Part shown: piece by piece, positions 1 through 8,772 of the stretch
How positions within the stretch are numbered: the first letter of the stretch is position 1
How the letters are laid out: each line of letters opens with the position of its first letter
Assembly (NCBI RefSeq): GCF_021044935.1
Contig: NZ_JAJNMP010000001.1
Span: 186,001 to 250,000 of the forward strand
Source: Agromyces cavernae
GTDB taxonomy: Bacteria; Actinomycetota; Actinomycetes; Actinomycetales; Microbacteriaceae
Reading direction: 5' to 3'
Length of the DNA stretch: 64,000 nt
Made by a program: the position numbers and the translations under genes
Notes under the pieces: model-generated
Told to the model about the DNA's origin: nothing
The model's database searches: none
What the model saw: only the letters and a program-made list of their open reading frames with translations

Positions 1-344
1 CGCTGCACTGCGGGCCGCACCGTCGGCGCCGCGTTCCGGCGAGCGCGCGGCTTCGTGCCGGTGTTCGCGGTTCGGGCCAGATCGAAGAGGTGGGCGTGTT
101 CGGCCTCGTCGAGCTGCAGGGCGCGCGCGAGGGATTCGAGCACGCTCTCGGAGACCCCGGCGAGATTGCCGCGCTCGAGGCGCGTGTAGTAGTCGACGCT
201 CATGCCGGCGAGCATCGCGACCTCTTCCCGGCGCAGGCCGGGCACCCGCCGGTTCCCGCCGTAGGCGGGCAGGCCCGCGCGGTCGGGCGTGATCCGGGCG
301 CGCCGAGTCGCGAGGAACTCGCGCACCTCGGTCTTGTGGTCCAT
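1..344 (-). CDS. XRE-family HTH regulator, MmyB-like (3' end cut by window)
   Basis: The first 114 codons of a regulator are visible; the gene runs off the left edge. The start ATG is at 344. Residues about 28-100 form the XRE helix-turn-helix, with the motifs VPGLRREEVAMLAG and DYYTRLERGN typical of the large actinobacterial group that carries a C-terminal MmyB/PAS-like ligand domain; that domain would lie outside the window. The gene is divergent from the zinc alcohol dehydrogenase starting at 498. In this group the regulator often controls the divergent oxidoreductase (known for the family, inferred here). Function as a DNA-binding regulator is well supported; the ligand is unknown. Confidence 0.85.
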   Translation of the reverse strand, partial: MDHKTEVREFLATRRARITPDRAGLPAYGGNRRVPGLRREEVAMLAGMSVDYYTRLERGNLAGVSESVLESLARALQLDEAEHAHLFDLARTANTGTKPRARRNAAPTVRPAVQ

Positions 345-497
345 GTCCTCGACGCTACGCCGGGTCACGCTCTTAAAGGAGGTACTGCCGGTACCCGGAA
401 GACCCGGCACTCCCTCGATCGCGCGCGGCGAGATTCGATGGATGAACCCGAAGTCGCGACATCCGATCTATTGCGACCCCCGATCCCCTGGAGACCC
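345..497. promoter_or_regulatory. Divergent promoter/operator region between HTH regulator and ADH
   Basis: This 153-base interval separates two divergent starts. It contains the interrupted palindrome ggtac-tgccg-gtacc at 381-395, a plausible operator for the HTH regulator, with a second partly related gtaccc/gggt cluster just downstream. A GGAG at 490-493 is the likely ribosome site for the ADH. No clear -35/-10 pair was identified. Confidence 0.4.
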
Positions 498-1535
498 ATG
501 CGAGCCGCATTCATCTACGGCGCCGGCGACGTTCGCGTCGAGACCGTGCCCGACCCCATCATCGTCCATCCGACCGACGCGATCGTGCGTGTCGTGCGCG
601 CGTGCGTGTGCGGCAGCGACCTGCACCCGTTCCACAGCCTGCCGCACACACCCGACGGCATCTCGATGGGCCACGAGTTCATCGGTGTCATCGACGCGAT
701 CGGTGCCGAGGTCGCGACCCTCGCCGTCGGCGACTTCGTGATCGCGCCGTTCGCGTGGTCCGACGGCACCTGCGACTTCTGCCGCGAGGGGCTGCACACC
801 TCGTGCCGCCACGGCGGCTTCTGGAACACCGGCGGTGCCGGCGGCGGCCAGGCCGAGGCGGTGCGCGTACCGCTCGCCGACGGCACGCTCGTGAAGATGC
901 CCGGCGAGGTCGACCCGGCGCTCTACCCGTCACTGCTGACCCTGAGCGACGTCTACGGCACCGGCTACCACGCCGCATTCATGGGCGGCGTCTCGGCCGA
1001 GACGACCGTCACGGTCATCGGCGACGGCGCCGTCGGACTGCTCGCCGTGCTCTCGGCGAAGCAGCTCGGCGCCGAGCGCATCATCCTCATGGGACGCCAC
1101 TCGGCCCGCACCGACCTCGGGCGCGAGTTCGGCGCCACCGACGTCGTCGCCGAACGCGGTGCCGAGGGCATCGCCGCGGTGCGCGACCTCACGGGCGGCG
1201 ACGGCACGCACGTCGTGCTCGAGGCGGTCGGCCACATGCCCGCATACGACCAGGCCGTCGGCGTCGTGCGCCCCGGCGGCGTCATCAGCCGCGTGGGCGT
1301 TCCGCAGTACGAGAACGCCCCCGTCGGGTTCGGCAGCCTCTTCGGCCCCAACATCACCGTCACCGGCGGCCCCGCGCCCGTGCGCGCCTACATCGACCGG
1401 CTGCTGCCCGCCGTGCTCGACGGAACCGTGAACCCCGGCCGCGTGTTCGACCGCACCGTCGCCCTCGACGACACGCCCGAGGGCTACCGGGCAATGGACG
1501 CGCGCGAGGCCCTCAAGGTGATCGTCGAGCCGTGA
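498..1535 (+). CDS. Zinc-dependent alcohol dehydrogenase (MDR superfamily)
   Basis: A 345-residue medium-chain dehydrogenase, normal length for the family. It would oxidise an alcohol or sugar alcohol with NAD(P). Catalytic-zinc ligands are visible as CGSD (Cys38) and GHE (His59, Glu60). The structural zinc lobe reads DGTCDFCREGLHTSC, with three clear cysteines where many relatives have four. The Rossmann motif VIGDGAVGLL follows in the middle of the protein. The ATG at 498 is chosen because GGAG lies five bases upstream and family homology begins at MRAAFIYG; the reading frame is open further upstream but resembles nothing. It is divergent from an HTH regulator that may control it. The substrate cannot be told. 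Confidence 0.9.
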   Translation: MRAAFIYGAGDVRVETVPDPIIVHPTDAIVRVVRACVCGSDLHPFHSLPHTPDGISMGHEFIGVIDAIGAEVATLAVGDFVIAPFAWSDGTCDFCREGLHTSCRHGGFWNTGGAGGGQAEAVRVPLADGTLVKMPGEVDPALYPSLLTLSDVYGTGYHAAFMGGVSAETTVTVIGDGAVGLLAVLSAKQLGAERIILMGRHSARTDLGREFGATDVVAERGAEGIAAVRDLTGGDGTHVVLEAVGHMPAYDQAVGVVRPGGVISRVGVPQYENAPVGFGSLFGPNITVTGGPAPVRAYIDRLLPAVLDGTVNPGRVFDRTVALDDTPEGYRAMDAREALKVIVEP

Positions 1536-1542
1536 TGCGATC

Positions 1543-1582
1543 GGATGTCCCGCCTCTCGATCTTCGCCGAGCCGGGACATCC
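1543..1582 (+). terminator. Hairpin after the ADH gene
   Basis: GGATGTCCCG (1543-1552) pairs with CGGGACATCC (1573-1582) across a 20-base loop that can itself pair. It lies eight bases after the ADH stop and before the next gene, so a terminator is likely, though there is no U tract. Confidence 0.45.
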
Positions 1583-1640
1583 GCCCTCGACGGCCACATG
1601 GCGGGCAGACTGGAACCGACCATTATGAGAAGGAGTCGAA

Positions 1641-2030
1641 GTGAGCACGTGGACCGAGGATGAACTGCGCCGCGTCGGCGACGCCGAGGAACTGAGGGTC
1701 GCGTCGTACCGCCGCGACGGCTCGTTGCGGCCGTACGTGATCATCTGGGTCGTGCGCGTCGGCGACGACCTGGTCATCCGGTCGGCCTACGGCCCCGACA
1801 ACGGCTGGTACCGGCGGGCGAAGGCGAGCGGCCGCGGACGGATCCGTGCCGGCGGCGTCGAACGCGACGTCGAGTTCGCGGATGCCGCCTCCGACGGCCC
1901 TGCCGCGCATGCCGCGATCGACGCCGCGTACCACGCGAAGTACGACCGGCACGGGCCGCGCATCGTGGGCACGGTCGTGGGCGACGAGGTGATCGAGACG
2001 ACGTTCCGGTTGGTTCCGACCGGAACGTAA
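1641..2030 (+). CDS. DUF2255 family protein
   Basis: A 129-residue soluble protein matching the DUF2255 pattern: N-terminal WTEDELRRVGDAEEL, then RDGSLRPYVIIWVVRVGDDL and the central YGPDNGWYRRAKASGRGRI, a flavin-reductase-like split-barrel layout. Its biochemical role is unknown; relatives are often described as nitroreductase or F420-type fold proteins. The start is GTG at 1641, preceded by AGGAG at 1631-1635. It follows the ADH by about 100 bases containing a hairpin, so it is probably a separate transcript. Confidence 0.75.
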   Translation: MSTWTEDELRRVGDAEELRVASYRRDGSLRPYVIIWVVRVGDDLVIRSAYGPDNGWYRRAKASGRGRIRAGGVERDVEFADAASDGPAAHAAIDAAYHAKYDRHGPRIVGTVVGDEVIETTFRLVPTGT

Positions 2031-2103
2031 CCGGGGGTGGGGGTCCTCGCACTGGGGCTACTCGCACCTGCCTCACGGGTCTATCCTGTGACCGAGGTGC
2101 GAC

Positions 2104-2478
2104 ATGACGACTCCCAACGAAGCCGTGGTCGAGCGGTTGATCGCCTGCATCAACGACCGGCGCATCGAGGTCATGGACGAGCTGTTCCACGACGACGCCA
2201 CGATGGACTGGCCCCAGTCGCGCGAGCGCGTTCGCGGGGCGGCGAACCGGCGGGCCATCTACGGCGCCTTCCCCCAGTTGCCGACGATCACGCCGCGTCG
2301 CATGCTCAGCGCCGGCGACCTCGTCATCCTCGAGGCGACACTCGACTACGCCGGGCCGAAGTACGAGACCGTCTTCATCTTCGAGTTCAGCGACGGCCGG
2401 ATCCGCACCGAGACGGCCTACTGGAGCGAGGCCTTCGAGCCGCCCGAGTGGCGCGCGGAATGGGTCGAGTCGTTCTGA
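2104..2478 (+). CDS. SnoaL-like / NTF2-fold small protein
   Basis: A 124-residue protein with the NTF2-like (SnoaL) pattern: an N-terminal helix (NEAVVERLIACINDRRIEVM), a short FHDDATMDWP segment, then beta strands ending in FEFSDGRIRTETAYWSEAFE. The fold is used by ketosteroid-isomerase-like enzymes and by many proteins of unknown role; no specific catalytic residues can be assigned. The start is ATG at 2104 with GAGGTG about four bases upstream. It converges on the PucR-type regulator, with only eight bases between stops. Confidence 0.7.
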   Translation: MTTPNEAVVERLIACINDRRIEVMDELFHDDATMDWPQSRERVRGAANRRAIYGAFPQLPTITPRRMLSAGDLVILEATLDYAGPKYETVFIFEFSDGRIRTETAYWSEAFEPPEWRAEWVESF

Positions 2479-2486
2479 CGCGGCCT

Positions 2487-3497
2487 TCAGCCGAGCCCGG
2501 GTCGCGAGAGCGCGAGCAGCGCCCGTGCAAGGGCGTATCGCGTGCGACCGCGCGGGGATCTCGGGTCGTAGCCGAGCTCTTCGGCGAGGGCAGCCACCCG
2601 AGCCTGGATCGTCGAGTGGTGCATGCCGAGGCGGGCCGCGGCCGCCCGGAGGCTGCCGGTCTCCTCGAGGGCATCGAGCGTCGCACGGGCGCGCGCGTCG
2701 AGCGCGCTGAGATCAGCCGCGTCGGGGTGGAGGGCGGCGCCGGCATCGGCCGCGGCCGCGAGGAGCAGCACCGCCCCCAGATCCGCGGCATCCACGACGG
2801 GCTCACGGTCGTCGGAGAGACGCAACGCGATGAGGGCGGAGTCCCACGACTCGGGCAACCGGTCGGGCGTGACCGGCAGCCCGATGCCCACGCGGGTGCT
2901 CGATTCGCCCTGCATCGCCGCGGTCATCGTCGCGATGTCCCGAGCGATGAGCACGCGGGCAAGGCCTCGCGGTGTCGCCACGACGGAGTTCGGCCCGGTC
3001 ATCGTCACCCGCTCGCTCGCCCGGAACGCGACGGCCCGGAGCGTCCGCTCGCCGTCCAGCCGAAGCCGGGCGATCGCCGTGCCCCGCTCCTCCGCGGACG
3101 CGGCGGAGCTCACCGCCACCTCGACTGCGCCCTCCGGGCTCGCGGCACGGCGGGCCGACGTGATCGCAAGGGCGATCGCGAGCCGTTCGACCACCATGAC
3201 ATCGTTCACGTGCCGCTCGCCGGCGCGCTCGATCCAGGCGACCGAATCGGGACCGACTTCGTGGGCGAGCCACCCGGCCGGGTCGCCGCCGATCATCCGG
3301 CGGCCGTCGGCCCCGACTCGGGTGACCCGGTCGCCGAACCGGGCCCCTGCAGGGACGCCGGTCAGGGTCGCAGCCCCGCGGAGGATCGCCTCGACGCCGG
3401 CGCCCCCGGCGACGAGGAGATCGAAGTACGAGACCACCTTGAGTGTCTCGCTCGCCTCGGGGTCGAGGGCGGTCAGGCGACCGACGAGTTCCTTCAT
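2487..3497 (-). CDS. PucR-type helix-turn-helix regulator
   Basis: A 336-residue regulator. The C-terminal 60 residues hold the PucR helix-turn-helix (LDALEETGSLRAAAARLGMH, then HSTIQARVAALAEELGYD). The N-terminal and middle parts look like the GAF/GGDEF-like sensory region of this class but lack clear ligand motifs. It follows the alpha/beta hydrolase gene in the same direction after a 110-base gap, so it may control that hydrolase (inference from position only). The start is ATG at 3497. Confidence 0.75.
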   Translation of the reverse strand: MKELVGRLTALDPEASETLKVVSYFDLLVAGGAGVEAILRGAATLTGVPAGARFGDRVTRVGADGRRMIGGDPAGWLAHEVGPDSVAWIERAGERHVNDVMVVERLAIALAITSARRAASPEGAVEVAVSSAASAEERGTAIARLRLDGERTLRAVAFRASERVTMTGPNSVVATPRGLARVLIARDIATMTAAMQGESSTRVGIGLPVTPDRLPESWDSALIALRLSDDREPVVDAADLGAVLLLAAAADAGAALHPDAADLSALDARARATLDALEETGSLRAAAARLGMHHSTIQARVAALAEELGYDPRSPRGRTRYALARALLALSRPGLG

Positions 3498-3607
3498 GAT
3501 CCGAGCTCCATCGCTGGACCCGATTCTAGTCGTCCACGTTCCGCGACCGCGGGCGGCGGGCAGGCGGGCGAACCGCCCGCAGCCACGGAGTCAGTGGTGA
3601 ACCGTCG

Positions 3608-4576
3608 TCACGCCCCGAGCATCCGATCCAGCCAGCTGTCACGCGCCGCGATCGAGGCCTGCGAGACTGCCGTCTGCGGTGCCATCATGTCGAAGCCGTG
3701 AAAACCGCCCGCCCACACGTGGAGCTCAGCCTGCACGCCGGCCGCCCAGAGCGCCGTCGCGTATGCGACATCCTCGTCGCGGAACACCTCTGCGCTCCCG
3801 CAGTCGATGTAGGCGGCCGGAAGCCCACTGAGGTCGGTGGCTCGCGCCGGCGCGGCGTAGATCGAGACGTCGTCCGTGCCGCGGCGTTCACCGAGCAGGG
3901 CACCCCAACCCGTCAGGTTCGACCCGCGGTCCCAGACGCCGACGCCGTCGATCTGCAGGGTCGAGGGGGTGTCATCGCGGTCGTCGATCATCGGGCAGAT
4001 GAGCAGCTGGCCCATGAGCGCCGGACCCTTCCGGTCGCGGGCGAGCAGGGCGGTGCCCGCGGCAAGCCCACCCCCCGCACTCGCGCCACCGATGAGGATC
4101 CGCGACGGATCCACCCCGAGCTCGTCGGCGTGGTCGGCCATCCAGACGAGGCCCGCATAGCAGTCCTCGACGGGGTACGGGTCCGGGAACTCCGGCGCAA
4201 GCCGGTACTCGACGGTGACGGCGACGGCGTCGTACCGGTCGACCCAGTCGACGAGTGCGGCGACACCGGCCCATCGATCACCGATGATCATTCCGCCCCC
4301 ATGCGTGTGGTAGATGCCCGGGCGCGCCCCCGCGCTGCCCTCCTTCGCCAGCACCGACACGACGATGTCGTCGCCGCGGAACCCGGGGATGGTCACGTCT
4401 CGCCGCGAGATGCCCCGCTCGGCGAACAGGGCCTCGAGGTCGACTGCGAGCAACGGTGTCTGTCGGATCACCTCGATGAGCTCGGGTGTGAACGTCACCG
4501 GCATCTGCTCGCGGACCAGTTCCAGCGCCGCTTCGAGCTCGGGGTCGAACGGCGGTCGGGAAAGTACGTCGGTCAT
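3608..4576 (-). CDS. Alpha/beta hydrolase fold-3 (HSL family esterase)
   Basis: A 322-residue carboxylic-ester hydrolase of the hormone-sensitive-lipase family. The oxyanion-hole motif HGGG is at residues 92-95. The nucleophile elbow is GASAGG with Ser166, and the remaining triad is Asp267 (FRDED) and His293 (GGFHGFD). No signal peptide is present, so it is probably cytoplasmic. The start is ATG at 4576, with GGAG six bases upstream; an in-frame extension to 4651 lacks homology and is rejected. It lies upstream of the PucR-type regulator and may be its target. Substrate is unknown; short-chain acyl esters are typical for the family. Confidence 0.88.
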   Translation of the reverse strand: MTDVLSRPPFDPELEAALELVREQMPVTFTPELIEVIRQTPLLAVDLEALFAERGISRRDVTIPGFRGDDIVVSVLAKEGSAGARPGIYHTHGGGMIIGDRWAGVAALVDWVDRYDAVAVTVEYRLAPEFPDPYPVEDCYAGLVWMADHADELGVDPSRILIGGASAGGGLAAGTALLARDRKGPALMGQLLICPMIDDRDDTPSTLQIDGVGVWDRGSNLTGWGALLGERRGTDDVSIYAAPARATDLSGLPAAYIDCGSAEVFRDEDVAYATALWAAGVQAELHVWAGGFHGFDMMAPQTAVSQASIAARDSWLDRMLGA

Positions 4577-4740
4577 GTCAACTCCATCGTCTCGGGCCAC
4601 ATCGTCGTGGCGCGTGCATCCAGTCTCAGCGGGCTCGTGGATGCCCGGCACCGCCGATCGAGGCGCGATTCGAGGGCAGGGTCAGCCGATCGGCGGACGA
4701 CCGAGGCCTCACCCTCCTCGAGCCGCCCGGACTGACCCCG

Positions 4741-5154
4741 TCAGCGCCGAACCGCGTGGGGCGGCGTCGTCGTCGAGTACGTCGGCGATGCGGCATCCGC
4801 CCCGATCTCGACGACGCGATTCGCGTCGTCGACGTGCACGACCGTCGGAGCCCATTCGGCGATCTCGACATCGTCGACGTGGGCATAGGAGATGACGATC
4901 ACGAGGTCGCCGACGCCGACCAGGTGCGCCGCCGCACCGTTGATCCCGATCACGCCCGACCCGCGCTCCCCCTCGATCACGTAGGTCTCGAGCCGTGCAC
5001 CGTTGGTCACGTCGACGACGGCCACCTGTTCGCCGGGCACGAGGTCGGCGGCGTCCAGCAGGTCGCGGTCGACCGTCAGCGACCCGACGTAGTGCAGGTC
5101 GGCATGCGTCACGGTCGCACGGTGGATCTTGGATTTGAGCATGGTGCGGAGCAT
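4741..5154 (-). CDS. panD: Aspartate 1-decarboxylase
   Basis: PanD converts L-aspartate to beta-alanine for pantothenate and CoA synthesis. The 137-residue proenzyme starts [16 protein letters not shown], as in actinobacterial homologues. Self-cleavage between Gly24 and Ser25 (HYVGS) makes the pyruvoyl cofactor on Ser25. Further family motifs are [10 protein letters not shown] and [15 protein letters not shown]. The chosen ATG is at 5154; a second ATG lies at 5142. It stands apart from panB/panC here, between a hydrolase and a VanY-like carboxypeptidase transcribed the same way. Confidence 0.96.
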   Translation of the reverse strand: MLRTMLKSKIHRATVTHADLHYVGSLTVDRDLLDAADLVPGEQVAVVDVTNGARLETYVIEGERGSGVIGINGAAAHLVGVGDLVIVISYAHVDDVEIAEWAPTVVHVDDANRVVEIGADAASPTYSTTTPPHAVRR

Positions 5155-5236
5155 GAGGGGTGTCGTCCTATCGCCGGCAGAGGAGGTCGCATCCGAGTAT
5201 CCCCCGGCGCCACGCAGGTGGGTCGCCAGATGACCG

Positions 5237-5875
5237 TCACTGCCCCATCCTCGGATCCTGCGATGCATCGGCGTACATCGAGGGGCAGCCGTCGATGGAC
5301 GCCTCGGGGCGCAACTCGAAGTGCCACGGCTCGTTGTCGTAGATCCGGCACAGTCCGTACTCGGCGCCGCGCTCGAACAGCCACGCCATGGCATCGGCGT
5401 CCCCGATGTCGACCGCGTCGCCCGACACATGAGCGGACGTCTCGGGAGTGGCGACCCATCGTGCAGCCTCCGCCTCGGATCCGTACTCCGAGACCGCCTC
5501 CTGTAGAAGCTGATCCTGATATCCCGGCGAGCGCCATCCACTGGTGACGAAGAAATCGACCCCGTCGAGTTCGGCATCAGCCGCCGCCTCCCGCAGAGCC
5601 TGCAGCAACGCCGGCTCGAGATTTCCAACCCCGGGATATCCGTCGTCGAATGCGGTCACCCCGTCGGGCATCGCGCCATCCGCCACGGCGTCGGTGACCT
5701 CGGTGGTGGCCCGGCCTGGATCGCCCGGCGGTTCGTGGCTGAACGCTCTCGCCGATGACGGCGCCGACTGCGCGGCGAGGGCGCCGGTGATCGCAGCGAT
5801 GGCGATCGCCACGACGACCGTCGTCGCCAGGAACGCTCTTCGGCGCCGGATTCGCGCTGATCGCTCGTGATGCAT
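5237..5875 (-). CDS. VanY-like D-alanyl-D-alanine carboxypeptidase (M15)
   Basis: A 212-residue zinc carboxypeptidase expected to trim the terminal D-Ala from peptidoglycan pentapeptides outside the membrane. Residues about 14-35 form a signal anchor ([20 protein letters not shown]). The VanX/VanY zinc motif [12 protein letters not shown] gives His149 and Asp156; EPWHFE gives the catalytic Glu182 and third ligand His185. SGWRSPGYQ is also typical. ATG at 5875 is chosen; a TTG four codons upstream is possible. It is divergent from a VanR/VanS-like two-component system, an arrangement suggesting control by cell-wall stress or glycopeptides. No vanH, vanA or vanX gene is nearby. Confidence 0.88.
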   Translation of the reverse strand: MHHERSARIRRRRAFLATTVVVAIAIAAITGALAAQSAPSSARAFSHEPPGDPGRATTEVTDAVADGAMPDGVTAFDDGYPGVGNLEPALLQALREAAADAELDGVDFFVTSGWRSPGYQDQLLQEAVSEYGSEAEAARWVATPETSAHVSGDAVDIGDADAMAWLFERGAEYGLCRIYDNEPWHFELRPEASIDGCPSMYADASQDPRMGQ

Positions 5876-5961
5876 ACTGCCAGCCAAGGCAGTCGGATGT
5901 TGCCGCAGCGTCTGAGGTTTCCGATACGCCGACGATATGCGCCCGCTCCTAGCATTGGGGC
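5876..5961. promoter_or_regulatory. Divergent vanY / vanR promoter region
   Basis: These 86 bases separate the divergent carboxypeptidase and response-regulator genes. On the plus strand a -10-like TAGCAT (5950-5955) ends six bases before the ATG at 5962, which predicts a leaderless transcript for the response regulator. The interval is the natural place for VanR binding, but no clear direct repeats were recognised. Confidence 0.45.
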
Positions 5962-6648
5962 ATGCGGGTACTGGTCGTCGAAGATGAGCCCTTCATGGCC
6001 GAGGCGATCCGTGACGGCCTGCGCCGCGAGGCGATCGCGGCCGACATCGCCGGTGACGGCGACACCGCGCTCGAGTTGCTGAGCATCAATAGGTACGACA
6101 TCGCGGTGCTCGACCGTGACATCCCCGGACCCTCCGGTGACGAGATCGCCGAGGGCATCGTCGCCTCCGGAAGCGGCATGCCGATCCTGATGCTCACCGC
6201 GGCCGACCGGCTCGACGACAAGGCCACCGGGTTCGAGCTCGGTGCCGACGACTACCTCACCAAGCCGTTCGAGTTGCGCGAACTCGTGCTCAGGCTCAGG
6301 GCGCTCGACCGCAGGCGTGCGCAGATCAGGCCGCCCATCCGCGAGATCGCGGGACTTCGCCTCGACCCGTTCCGGCGCGAGGTCTACCGCAACGGCCGAT
6401 ACGTGGCGCTGACCAGGAAGCAGTTCGCCGTGCTCGAGGTCCTCGTCGCCGCCGAGGGCGGTGTCGTGAGCGCTGAAGACCTGCTGGAGGGGGCCTGGGA
6501 TGAGAACGCCGACCCGTTCACGAACGCCGTGCGCATCACAGTCTCGGCGCTGCGCAAGCGACTCGGCGAGCCGTGGCTGATCGCCACGGTGCCCGGCGTG
6601 GGGTATCGAATCGACACAGGACCCTCCGCCGGGGGCGAGCGTGGCTAG
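5962..6648 (+). CDS. OmpR/PhoB-family response regulator (VanR-like)
   Basis: A 228-residue two-domain regulator. The receiver domain (residues 1-115) shows the acidic pair Glu7/Asp8 (VVEDE), phospho-acceptor Asp51 (AVLDRD) and Lys101 (LTKPF). The C-terminal winged helix (about 130-222) contains ALTRKQFAVLEVLVAAEGG and the wing VRITVSALRKRLGE. It overlaps the sensor kinase gene by eight bases, so the two are translated together. The divergent VanY-like gene is the obvious target (inferred). A signal other than a glycopeptide is equally possible. Confidence 0.92.
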   Translation: MRVLVVEDEPFMAEAIRDGLRREAIAADIAGDGDTALELLSINRYDIAVLDRDIPGPSGDEIAEGIVASGSGMPILMLTAADRLDDKATGFELGADDYLTKPFELRELVLRLRALDRRRAQIRPPIREIAGLRLDPFRREVYRNGRYVALTRKQFAVLEVLVAAEGGVVSAEDLLEGAWDENADPFTNAVRITVSALRKRLGEPWLIATVPGVGYRIDTGPSAGGERG

Positions 6649-7756
6649 AGAGCCGAGCGCGGCGAGGGCGCCAGGGTGGAGCGTTCGCGTCAAGCTCACC
6701 TTGAGCTACGCCGGTTTCCTCATGGTCGCCGTGGCCCTGCTGCTCGCGGTCGTCTGGGCGTTCCTCCTGCGCTACGTGCCCGCAACTGCGATCCAGACCA
6801 TCGATGGATTCGTGCCCGGCCGCGACGACCTCGTGCGCGCCTTCGCCCCGGCTGCGGCGTGGGCGCTGCTCTTCCTGCTGGTGTTCGGGCTGCTGGGAGG
6901 GTGGCTCCTCGCCGGCCGCATGCTCGCCCCGTTGACGCGCATCACGAGGGCGACGCGCAAGGCCGCGAGCGGTTCGCTCTCCCACCGGATCGAGTTGGAG
7001 GGACGTCGAGACGAGTTCCGCGAACTCGCCGACAGCTTCGACGCCATGCTCGCCCGCCTCGAGGCGCATCTCGCCGAACAGCAGCGATTCGCAGCCAACG
7101 CCTCCCACGAGCTGCGCACCCCGCTCGCGATCACCCAGACCCTGCTCGAGGTCGCCCGCGACGATCCGAACGCCGACAACGGCCGGCTCGTCGAGCGCCT
7201 CCGTCTCGTGAACTCCCGGGCGATCGAACTCACGGAGGCGCTGCTCCTGCTCACCCGTGCCGACCGACGATCCTTCACGCGTGAGCAGGTCGACCTGTCC
7301 CTCCTCGCGGAGGAAGCCACTGAGACCCTCCTCCCCATCGCCGAAGCCCGCGGCGTCGACATCGAGACGACCGGCGCCGTCGCGCTCACCGTCGGGTCCC
7401 CGGCGCTCCTGCTCCAGCTGACGACGAACCTCGTGCACAACGCGATCGTCCACAACCTCCCGCAGGGCGGGACAGTGCAGGTCGACACCGCCACCGCTCC
7501 CGATTCCGTCACGCTCACCGTCGAGAACACGGGCAAGACGCTCAGCCCGCAGTTGGTCTCGACACTCACCGAGCCGTTCCACCGCGGCACCGAGCGCATC
7601 CGCAGCGACCACCCCGGTGTCGGCCTCGGCCTGACGATCGTCACGAGCATCGTTCACGCCCACGACGGAACCCTGGCCGTCGCGCCCCGTCCCGACGGCG
7701 GGCTCCGTGTCGCGGTGCGATTGCCGGTCGCGCCGTCGCCCGACACCGGCAGATGA
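6641..7756 (+). CDS. Sensor histidine kinase (VanS-like)
   Basis: A 371-residue membrane kinase, partner of the regulator just upstream. Transmembrane helices lie at about residues 20-44 and 70-93, with a short outer loop of roughly 25 residues, as in VanS-type kinases. A HAMP segment follows, then the H box SHELRTPL with His156, the N box NLVHNAIVHN and the G box GVGLGLTIV. Start is GTG at 6641, eight bases inside the regulator gene. The small external loop suggests that it senses through or near the membrane. The ligand is not shown by the sequence. Confidence 0.9.
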   Translation: MAREPSAARAPGWSVRVKLTLSYAGFLMVAVALLLAVVWAFLLRYVPATAIQTIDGFVPGRDDLVRAFAPAAAWALLFLLVFGLLGGWLLAGRMLAPLTRITRATRKAASGSLSHRIELEGRRDEFRELADSFDAMLARLEAHLAEQQRFAANASHELRTPLAITQTLLEVARDDPNADNGRLVERLRLVNSRAIELTEALLLLTRADRRSFTREQVDLSLLAEEATETLLPIAEARGVDIETTGAVALTVGSPALLLQLTTNLVHNAIVHNLPQGGTVQVDTATAPDSVTLTVENTGKTLSPQLVSTLTEPFHRGTERIRSDHPGVGLGLTIVTSIVHAHDGTLAVAPRPDGGLRVAVRLPVAPSPDTGR

Positions 7757-7784
7757 TCCATCGCGTGGCTGATCGGCCTGCATT

Positions 7785-8699
7785 TCAGCCGGCGACGACG
7801 ATGCGGGTCGCCTCGGCGACGGCCTCGTTGTCGTACACGGCGTCCACGCGATCGGTGCGGGTCATGATGGCGATGGTGACCGGCGTCTCGCTCGGGCGCC
7901 AGAGCACGCCCGCGTCGTTCACGACGCCGTAGTCGCCTCCGCCGGTCTTGTCCGCGAGCTCGTACGGCGGCGTCAGCCCTGCACGCATTCGGTTGCCCGA
8001 CGTCGTATTGCGCAGCATCCACTCCTTCAGCCGGGACGATGCGAGTACCCCGGCGTCTTCGTCGAGCAGGAGCGCTTCGTAGATCCGCGCGATGTCGTCC
8101 GGCGTCGACGTGTCTCGTTCGTCGCCGGGGATCGCATCGTTCAGCTCGGGCTCCCACCGATCGAGCCGGGTGTGCCCAGCGCCCAGCGAGTTCGCGAACG
8201 CGGTGATCGCCGCGGGCCCACCGAGCTCGCGCAGGAGGAGGTTGCCCGCGGTGTTGTCGCTGAAGCGCAAGGCTGCGTCGGCGAGCTCCTCGGGTGTCGC
8301 CTGCCACGTCGTCGTCTTCTCGAGGACCCGCGAGTTCTCGACGAGATCGTCGCGTGTGAACGGAATCGGCGTGTTCCAGTACACCTCGTCGTAGCCGCGC
8401 GACTGCACCAGCGCGCCCACTGCGATGGTCTTGAAGAGCGAGCACATCGGGAACCGCTCTTCGCCGCGGTACCGGAACGCCCGGTGCGAGCCGTGCGCGA
8501 CGGCGGTGACGCCGATGGTGACGGATGCCGCGAGCTCGAGTTCGCGCAGTGCGCGGGTCATCCGCTCGGGGTTCCCGGCTGGAGCGGCGAACGCAGGCGG
8601 GCCGGCCATGATGGCGGCGGCGACGCCGGCGGTGGAGAGGCCGCTGAACGCGAGCAACGAGCGGCGGGTCATCGGCGTGGAGTTCGATCGTGAGGTCAT
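7785..8699 (-). CDS. Class A beta-lactamase, Tat-exported
   Basis: A 304-residue serine beta-lactamase. The N-terminus TRRSLLAFSG followed by a hydrophobic stretch and AFA looks like a twin-arginine signal ending near residue 38. Active-site motifs are complete: SxxK (Ser87-Lys90, CSLFK), SDN (147-149), the omega-loop EPELN with Glu183 at the general-base position, and KTG (251-253). It is divergent from a LysR regulator 73 bases away, the classical AmpR-like layout for inducible beta-lactamases. ATG at 8699 is preferred; ATG at 8672 would start right at the twin arginines. Substrate range is unknown. Confidence 0.92.
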   Translation of the reverse strand: MTSRSNSTPMTRRSLLAFSGLSTAGVAAAIMAGPPAFAAPAGNPERMTRALRELELAASVTIGVTAVAHGSHRAFRYRGEERFPMCSLFKTIAVGALVQSRGYDEVYWNTPIPFTRDDLVENSRVLEKTTTWQATPEELADAALRFSDNTAGNLLLRELGGPAAITAFANSLGAGHTRLDRWEPELNDAIPGDERDTSTPDDIARIYEALLLDEDAGVLASSRLKEWMLRNTTSGNRMRAGLTPPYELADKTGGGDYGVVNDAGVLWRPSETPVTIAIMTRTDRVDAVYDNEAVAEATRIVVAG

Positions 8700-8772
8700 G
8701 GCGGCAGTCTCGCCGCCCATCATCGATGCAGGCAAAGCACTGAAGGTCGCTATCGATGCAAGAATCGCATGC
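8700..8772. promoter_or_regulatory. LysR operator region with 30-base direct repeat
   Basis: This divergent interval carries two copies of ATCGATGCA, at 8722-8730 and 8752-8760, exactly 30 bases apart, followed by a CATGCATGC palindrome at the lysR start. Spacing of about three helical turns and the position between regulator and beta-lactamase suit a LysR recognition and activation site. This is inference; no promoter hexamers were assigned. Confidence 0.5.
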
